The notes under the pieces were generated by a model. The model made no database searches, had not been told where the DNA came from, and saw only the letters and a program-made list of their open reading frames with translations. From Cardinalis cardinalis (taxonomy: Eukaryota > Chordata > Aves > Passeriformes > Cardinalidae): a DNA stretch of 64,000 nt. The stretch is from NCBI GenBank assembly GCA_014549065.1, contig JACDOX010000021.1:2907527-2971526 (forward strand), read 5' to 3'. Below, piece by piece: positions 57,440 to 64,000 of the stretch; the stretch's first letter is position 1; the number at the start of each line of letters is the position of its first letter. The position numbers were made by a program, and so were the translations under genes.

Positions 57440-58961
57440 CTGAGAAACAAGACAAACTTGTCACTTAAAAAACATAAAATCCACAAGCACACACCTTACA
57501 CCTTCTTGTGACCCACCCCACAAAGTTATCTTTGTGAGAACTTTTCTGCAACACTNATTTTCACAGAAAAAATAATAAGAAGTGCAGTAACTACCACTGA
57601 TAAAAATGCCACTCCTATAAAGTTGGGAGGCTTTTTTTAAGAACATTTTTACTAGTAAAGCATGTAGAAAAAAGAGNATCTCCTATCATCTTGTACATAA
57701 CCAAACACAGAGCAGATAAGGAGAAACTACAGCTAGAAAATATAACACTGCCCTTGGTACTTATTCCAATAAAGTGTCCTAAAAACACAAAACCAATTCA
57801 GATAAAGGAATAGCTCAAATACTGAAAGAAGTAAAAAAAAAAATTATCCTAAATACCATGCTTCATTTTTAAAGTCGCTGTACAATGAAATTGTGAATTC
57901 AAACTAGAGGAAGAATACTGGAAAAAAATGCACAATTATAATATCAAATTGACTGCAGTATTTGTTAAAACCTCTTCCCATTGTTTATTTCAATTTTAGA
58001 TTATACATTATGCATTTAGTATTTTCTAATGCTATTAATACATCTTTTTGTTGCTAAATTAATAAAAATGGAGGCCTGTCCTTAAAACATTAACTCACTG
58101 TAGGTTAGCAGCAGAAAAGCATACTGTATGAAGATATTTAACAGTGTTTCCACAGCCATAGGTGACAGGATAAAACTCTGCTACAGTAAAAAAAGTTCAT
58201 CTTGTGTTTCCTGGTGATATAGTGATCACAGCCTATTATATCTGGTCTTTAAAAAAGGAAAGAAAAACCTTAAGTCATACCTGCATTTGAAATTATTTTT
58301 TTTAATATGAAAATTTCCTCATGTGTAATGCAACTACATTGCTGCAGTAGTACAAGTAAAAAGAGATCTTCAATATTTAGCCTGATATCCTAGAGATCTC
58401 TTACACTTCACTGCAATAATGGCAAAGCTCCCCTGTGTCTGCTGCAATCCCAGGCACAGGAAAGCTCACAACCAGTTCACACAACCCTGTCCCATCAGCT
58501 CATCCCATACAAACCCAGCAGCTCCCCCTGCATCATAATGTACTGCGAGCACGGGTCCAGATCCCCTCCACAAAGCTCTAAGTATACTCTAAATAATAAT
58601 ACTCTGTAATACTCTTTGAGTATTATATCACAATCTCCTCATTCCCATCCCACATTACTGGTTTTACATAAAAAGTCAGCATATTGTTCATCTGACTTGA
58701 AAATTAGTATCTGCTTATTGGTCAGCTAGTACACAAACATAGATTAGTAAGCAAACAATAAGACAAACTAATTAGAAGTAATATTGTATATTTTACATGT
58801 TTGTTTCCAAAACTGCCATGTATTTGACATCTAAATATCAGGGCTTTTTTCCCTCCCCTGTTTAAAGCTATTCTAAATGTCATAATTTTATTCTTTATTC
58901 CTTAGTAGTGTTTCCATTTATAATTCTAAGCATGTGTAAAGCCAGGAAATCCATTCCTACA

Positions 58962-59060
58962 TCCATTTCCACAAAGGCCAAGACAGAAGGGGACCATTAA
59001 GACCATCTGGTATGGCATAGTTCATAGTATCATTCAGTGAGCTCAGCCTAGAAAGTTACT
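58962..59060 (-). mobile_element. Ancient CR1-like remnant
   Basis: AAGGGGACCATTAAGACCAT followed by CTGGTATGGCATAGTTCATA resembles the reverse complement of the 3' end of old archosaur/turtle CR1 lineages (GGACCATT.GATCATCT.GT type). It is strongly diverged, so the call rests on one short conserved block. Confidence 0.45.
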
Positions 59061-61429
59061 TGAGCATTTTAGGGCACACAGACTTAGGTGGGAAATAAGG
59101 AAAGAGTAACAGCTGTATGACAGTTTCTTGATAAAAAAANCTCTACTCTTCTATTTCAGATTACAATCATTAATTCTGGCTGGTCTGCNGTTGAATAGGA
59201 TATAAAGTTCCTGTGTTTATATGTTTAGCTTCTTGTACCCCTCCCAGCATTGTAGTGTTTGCAGAGCTCTACATTTCCCATGCACTTTTTAACATAAGAG
59301 GGTAAAATAAAGATTACAAAATGCAAACCAGAATTTTATTTTAAATCAGACTTAGAAATAAATAAGAAAAAACTTGCCTCAGGCACACTTCATTTTTTAC
59401 TAACAGTTTAACTAATGGTAGTGTAGTGATACACTGAGGATAATGGCAACAGTTTTTTAACTTTGGGAAGTTGTTAAGTTACTTTTCCTAGTTGCTGATA
59501 GAAAACCAGGACAGATTAAATTCTTAAATAGTAGTTTCACAGCTTCAAAGCTAGTAAAATGCAGCTTAATCCAGTAAACAAGAAACAGAATACTTTTCCT
59601 TTTATAACTGCTTACAGCTTACATAGTGTCTGGTACCAGTGCTTTTGAACATGAGCTGGTCAAGGCACTCAGAGAGAAGGATACCTGAAACACAACCTCC
59701 TTGGGAAGGCAAGAATGGAGTCATACAATCACATCCCATTATGTCAGAACACATATGGCATCCACTAGTACTATAACANGGTACTGAAGTCCCCATTGCA
59801 TTCCCCAGTAAATCTGCACACGGAGATTATACTGAAAATCCATTTAATCACCATCCTCTACCGGAAGAGGAACCACTCGTTAAAATAAAACAGGCCAAAG
59901 AAAACTAAAACCACAGAAAAACATCAAACAAAAACCAACAGAACAGAAAAAAAATCCCGCTCTGTCTGGTAGGTCAGAGATACAAATGCATGCTCAGAAG
60001 TGCACTGGCAGTATCACAGCAGTGGACTGCTCCATCACTAAATCACAAAGGACCAAGCAAATCAGGTTTTTTAGAGGCAATCAGAATAACTAGCAAGACA
60101 TGCACAGAAGAAGTTCCTCTGGATTTTCATCCTTGCCAATATGAGAAGACTTCATAAGAAACTTGGGCTAGAAGGCAACTCGGTTTGTGATTTTTAACAG
60201 TGGGTGAAGAGTACAATGAAGACAGTGCCATCAAGTAGGCAGATTTCATCAGTCTAGAAAAATGAGTAGGTCAAATTGCAGAGAAAATGCAAACTCAAAA
60301 AGGCAAAGAAAAAAATTCATATGAACTAGTAGTTTTCATACAGAAATTACACTATAATTTGCAATTCTGTCCTTGATGAAAAGGAAGAGTAGGCAATTAA
60401 TTTAGTGAGNGATCAACTGAGCTTTGTTGAGCTCAAACAGAAAGATCAGAATAAAAAGTGTAAATTAGTTCTGATTTCTATTGACAACTCTAAGGGAACA
60501 CAGCATGCAGGGACACACTCAGAAAAGGATCAAGTGCAGGATGAGACACAAGTGGGAAGGGATGCCAGTGATAACAAGAGATTGCTCTGCAAACATTACT
60601 ATAAGAAACACTTAAGAATGTGGTCTTGGNGTGTTACTCAACAGAGAAATAAAATTCTATGCAGAGTATGAATTAATTCTAGATGTTTATTGCTTTATTT
60701 TGGGTTTTTTTTGGCACTAACTTTCATCATGAATGTCACTTGAAAGCTATAGTTACCACTCCTTTTAGCTTACTGCATCTGGGCCAAATTTAACATCTCT
60801 GTCATTTTAAAATGACCTCTCATCCTAATTCTTTGCTGATATTATCATCAGCAATAGCAAGTATCAGATAATGTATTAGTGANCAGGCTGCTGAGTGAAC
60901 TGTGTGAGAGAGAGAGCTACATGAACCAGGTCATAGCACAAGTGTACCTGAAGGTGCAGTGGCTCCTGGTGAAGTGCATATCCATCCTATCTGTGTGACA
61001 AAGCTGTGCTCTGGAACGAACTAACCAACTTCCAAACAAGCCCAGGGCGTGTGCACATTCATACAGTGTGCAGAGACAGGAGAGCCAGCCCTGGAACAAA
61101 ACGGGAAATGCATCAAATGACAAGATGGATCCTCACTGCCAAGAACTAGGAGAGAATGAGCAAATGACACATTGATAAAAAGACAGAGGTCAGCAACTAC
61201 CNTTGAAAATAGGGTTAAAGGGACAAAAAAGAAGTGCAGAAGACTCGTAGACCACTCAGTCTAGAAAAGCACAGGAATAAATAAGTAATATTTAAGCACT
61301 TAGGAAAGAACAAAAATTTTACCAGTACCCAAGATGTATCAGTAGTACNTCATAGTCAGTGTAATTTACTGCTGGGATGCAGTAAGAGATCTTATGGATG
61401 GATGAAAAGCAATCACTGCTATATTTTGG

Positions 61430-62103
61430 TGTGGCTCTTGNTATCATCTCACATAACATTCTCACCAGTGAATAAATGAGTTAGAAGAATAGATGAGTTA
61501 GAAGAAATAAGCANCATATGAATGTGAAACTGCAAAGTTGAACTTGGGGGTAGTTATATACCAAAACAGAAGGAAACACTGAGTTTTGTTTTACAGGATT
61601 TTGTCCTGAATCTGATGCTATTCAATACTTTCATTAATAACTCAGCAGAATGGAATATATACTTACTAAACTTTCGAGGCATAAAGTTAAGCAAATTAAA
61701 ACTGTATCAAGAGGACAAGACTTCAATTCAAAACAATATTGCCTGAAGAAACGACACGAAGAATTTGAATAAGGAATGGTCAGAAGCTCTTTGCTGCAGC
61801 AAGAACAATTATCTGAACCCACAGAGAATGGGGAACAACTGATTAGGGAACAGTTCTTCAGAAAGTCATCTGGGATCATATTGGATCATAAACCAAACAC
61901 AACAACAACAAACTGTTGCATAAAAAGTCATCATTACAATGGGACACACTATTCTAGTAACATAGGTATGGAAACAGGAAAAAGCAGAATGAGAATATGA
62001 AATCTTCACTGAAAGAAATACTTAAAAGCAAGCAAAACACTAGTCATTCTCTTTTTGGATGTTTCAGCCATGGTCCTTCCAGCCTAACATTTCTGTGATT
62101 CTA
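61430..62103 (+). mobile_element. Degenerate CR1 LINE fragment with reverse-transcriptase remnant
   Basis: The end is clear: GGTCCTTCCAGCCTAACATT and TCTGTGATTCTAT at about 62,072-62,103 match a CR1 3' terminus in plus orientation. Upstream, CATCTCACATAACATTCTCA (about 61,447) and GATGCTATTCAATACTTTCA with a following TTAATAA (about 61,612) match the conserved C-terminal reverse-transcriptase region of CR1. Stops, deletions and a 17-bp tandem duplication near 61,470-61,510 show it is dead. It lies antisense in the first visible STX18 intron. Confidence 0.65.
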
Positions 62104-64000
62104 TTTTGCTGGCAGAGCACAAGGAAGCAAAGCTGATGTTACATCAGCTTTTGGAATTAGGGATTCTGCTGCTACATAAAATATCTTCTGCTTACTAATC
62201 CAATAAAGGTAACATATCAAGAAGAAAAAATTGATTTTCCTCCAACAGTGCTTTACAAAAGAGAGAGAAACAATAAGCAGAAACAAATCAGTTGTAAAAC
62301 AGTAGAGATTTGCCCAACTTACCACCTGCAGGTATTGGCTAGCAAATCCATACAGAAATGCTAGCCATGTGCTAAGTGCCCATATGAGTATGCATAAGCT
62401 TAGCTGCAAATACAGCAGCCACATTCTTCCCTTTGGGCATCTAGTATACTTCAAATTCTTTGATTTCTTACTTAATTAAGTTTTATGCACTTTCATTTAC
62501 TGCCTTTTTCCATCCAAATGTTGTTTGACATAAATCCAAGCTAAAAGGTCCATAATTCAAAGGACAAAACATTCCACAACATTTTTTACACAAGTTTTTT
62601 AATTCTGTGTGGAAGCCCCACCTACCAGAATAGGCAATACAGGCATACCTGAATTACCATCTTCAGTTTTGTAAAATATTTCTGGGATTTCCAGAGTGCT
62701 ATTATGAAAAATTACTATTTCTGAAATATGATATATGAATGTAGTGTAATTAAAAAAAAATATAAATAATTTGAAAATAATACCCCAGAGAACAGAAAAA
62801 TATACTCCTCCAGGAAGAAAGTATTTACAGATCATCTACATGTTTTACTACCTCAATGCAACAAAACAAGTCTTACTTCTTGTAAAAATGTGACTAAGTC
62901 AAGAAAAGAANGCAGCCTGGCATTGTACAGGAGTCAGTAAAACACTATTTTTAGAGTCCTTTAATGACTACTTCTTTTATTGTTAAATACAAGGAAACAC
63001 TCTCCACAAAACACTGTGTAAGCATTCAATTATTTTCTATTAAGTGGTAAATGATGTAACTGATTTATTGCCTTGAGACAGAGAAATGCTTAAGACAGAT
63101 AAATGCTAGGGCAGGAGGCATAATTACTGGGCACTAACATTTTTTAAGACAGAAAGGTAATTTGTTAATAACTTTTCCAGGTGTATTATTTCCAATTAAC
63201 AAATGTTCAAACACTTAACTGCACAGAAGGACTACAGAAGCATGTAATGAAGATACATCAAAAGCCACCCATGCAGCCTTTCTGGTGGAAAAAGTGACAT
63301 TTCTATTCAGAAGTCATCTACACTACACTGATCAACTACATAAGTATCTCTGCAGTTGCAAAACACAATTAATTAGATGTCTAATAATCTCAGATGGAAA
63401 GCTCTTCTGTCAAGTATTTTTCTTTTAAGTATGAGGTGTTCTGTGAAAAAAAAAATCTAGAAATTCCTTTCCAGTGCCTCATTAAAACACTAGGAATAAT
63501 GACCGGTCCTTGAAACTGCCTAAACCTTGAAAGATCCTTCAGAGAAACTGAAGGCTGTGAAGGAATCCCAAGAGGATTATTTCAAATTTCCAGGTGTTAG
63601 GGCACTACAGCTAGTTCCTTGAAGTACATTTAATATAAATATATGAATTGTCTTGGTGGTTCAGTGATCAAAAACATGAAGGAGCTCATGATGAAAAGCA
63701 CAGGCACAAGTTNAGTTGTTCACAGATGAAACATCAGACAAGTACCAAAGACTGAAGATGGGATCTCTCCTAGCACAGTGTAAAAAGCAGTGTAGGAAGG
63801 CATTANAGCAAATGGACTGAGAGGAACAATGCAGAATGTATAGCAGTCATTATACTAAAAATGGGACCTCATCTGAAATCCTTATCTGAAAGAAGTTACT
63901 GCTTAACAAGAAAAAATGAAAAAGTGCCCACATCTTGTTAACAGCTTCAGGACTCAAGAGCCCCTGTCTTCTCCTTTCCAGGAAGAGTGATCAACTTGTG

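Larger units (their letters stand above)
57440..64000 (-). other. STX18: STX18 intron, at least 6.5 kb, running off the window
   Basis: No sequence encoding the missing N-terminal part of syntaxin-18 was found on the minus strand here, so the next upstream exon is beyond 64,000. The stretch contains a GC-richer patch at about 58,411-58,575 and two CR1-like remnants (about 58,962-59,060 and 61,430-62,103). Otherwise it is AT-rich with short random frames. Confidence 0.75.

Noticed and set aside
61776..62000. A 74-codon plus-strand frame
   Set aside because: It lies inside the degenerate CR1 fragment, out of keeping with any intact retrotransposon protein.
57440..64000. Search for the missing 5' exons of STX18
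   Set aside because: No minus-strand sequence resembling the syntaxin-18 N-terminal region (residues 1-79) was found; those exons must lie to the right of the window.
1..64000. tRNA or rRNA genes, CRISPR arrays, intact retroviruses
   Set aside because: None seen. No cloverleaf-type sequence, regularly spaced repeats, paired long terminal repeats or gag/pol-like frames were recognised.

Overview
The window is vertebrate nuclear DNA, and almost certainly from a bird. It is AT-rich with long introns and one CpG island. The only interspersed repeats I can recognise are CR1-type LINE fragments, the dominant avian/archosaur family; I see no Alu-like or other mammalian SINEs. Single N bases are scattered throughout and there is one 650-base gap. 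Nothing prokaryotic (operon, CRISPR array, ribosome binding site) is present.

Layout from left to right. (1) Positions 1-327 hold the C-terminal end of a plus-strand gene, most likely ZBTB49 by synteny, followed by its 3' UTR. (2) From about 1,100 to 18,900 is intergenic DNA. It contains a GC-rich island at about 8.2-8.5 kb with a switch-like pentamer minisatellite and a cluster of GATA motifs, the assembly gap beside a 31-32 bp minisatellite, and a long perfect-looking hairpin at 12.1 kb. (3) From about 18,950 to 41,520 is the whole NSG1 gene (neuron-specific gene 1 / NEEP21) on the plus strand: a non-coding first exon in a CpG island and four coding exons giving a complete 185-residue endosomal membrane protein. 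(4) From about 42,590 to beyond 64,000 is STX18 (syntaxin-18, an ER Qa-SNARE) on the minus strand. Nine exons encode residues about 80-335. The first exons, encoding roughly 79 residues, lie outside the window. The order ZBTB49(+), NSG1(+), STX18(-) matches the conserved vertebrate arrangement seen at human 4p16.

NSG1 and STX18 are convergent and both belong to membrane trafficking: NSG1 acts in recycling of neuronal receptors through endosomes, STX18 in retrograde Golgi-to-ER fusion. I see no evidence that they are co-regulated. All exon boundaries were placed by reading splice consensus and reading-frame phase; the joined frames close exactly (185 codons for NSG1, 256 codons plus stop for the visible part of STX18).

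The most interesting unexplained signals are structural. There are two long near-perfect inverted repeats at 12,097-12,176 and 32,082-32,172 that would fold into precursor-like RNA hairpins. A weak STX18 5' splice site is buried in a 9-bp stem next to an in-frame skippable exon. A pure polypyrimidine tract ends in a splice-acceptor-like CAG just before an ATG inside the NSG1 CpG island. None of these can be confirmed without expression or comparative data.
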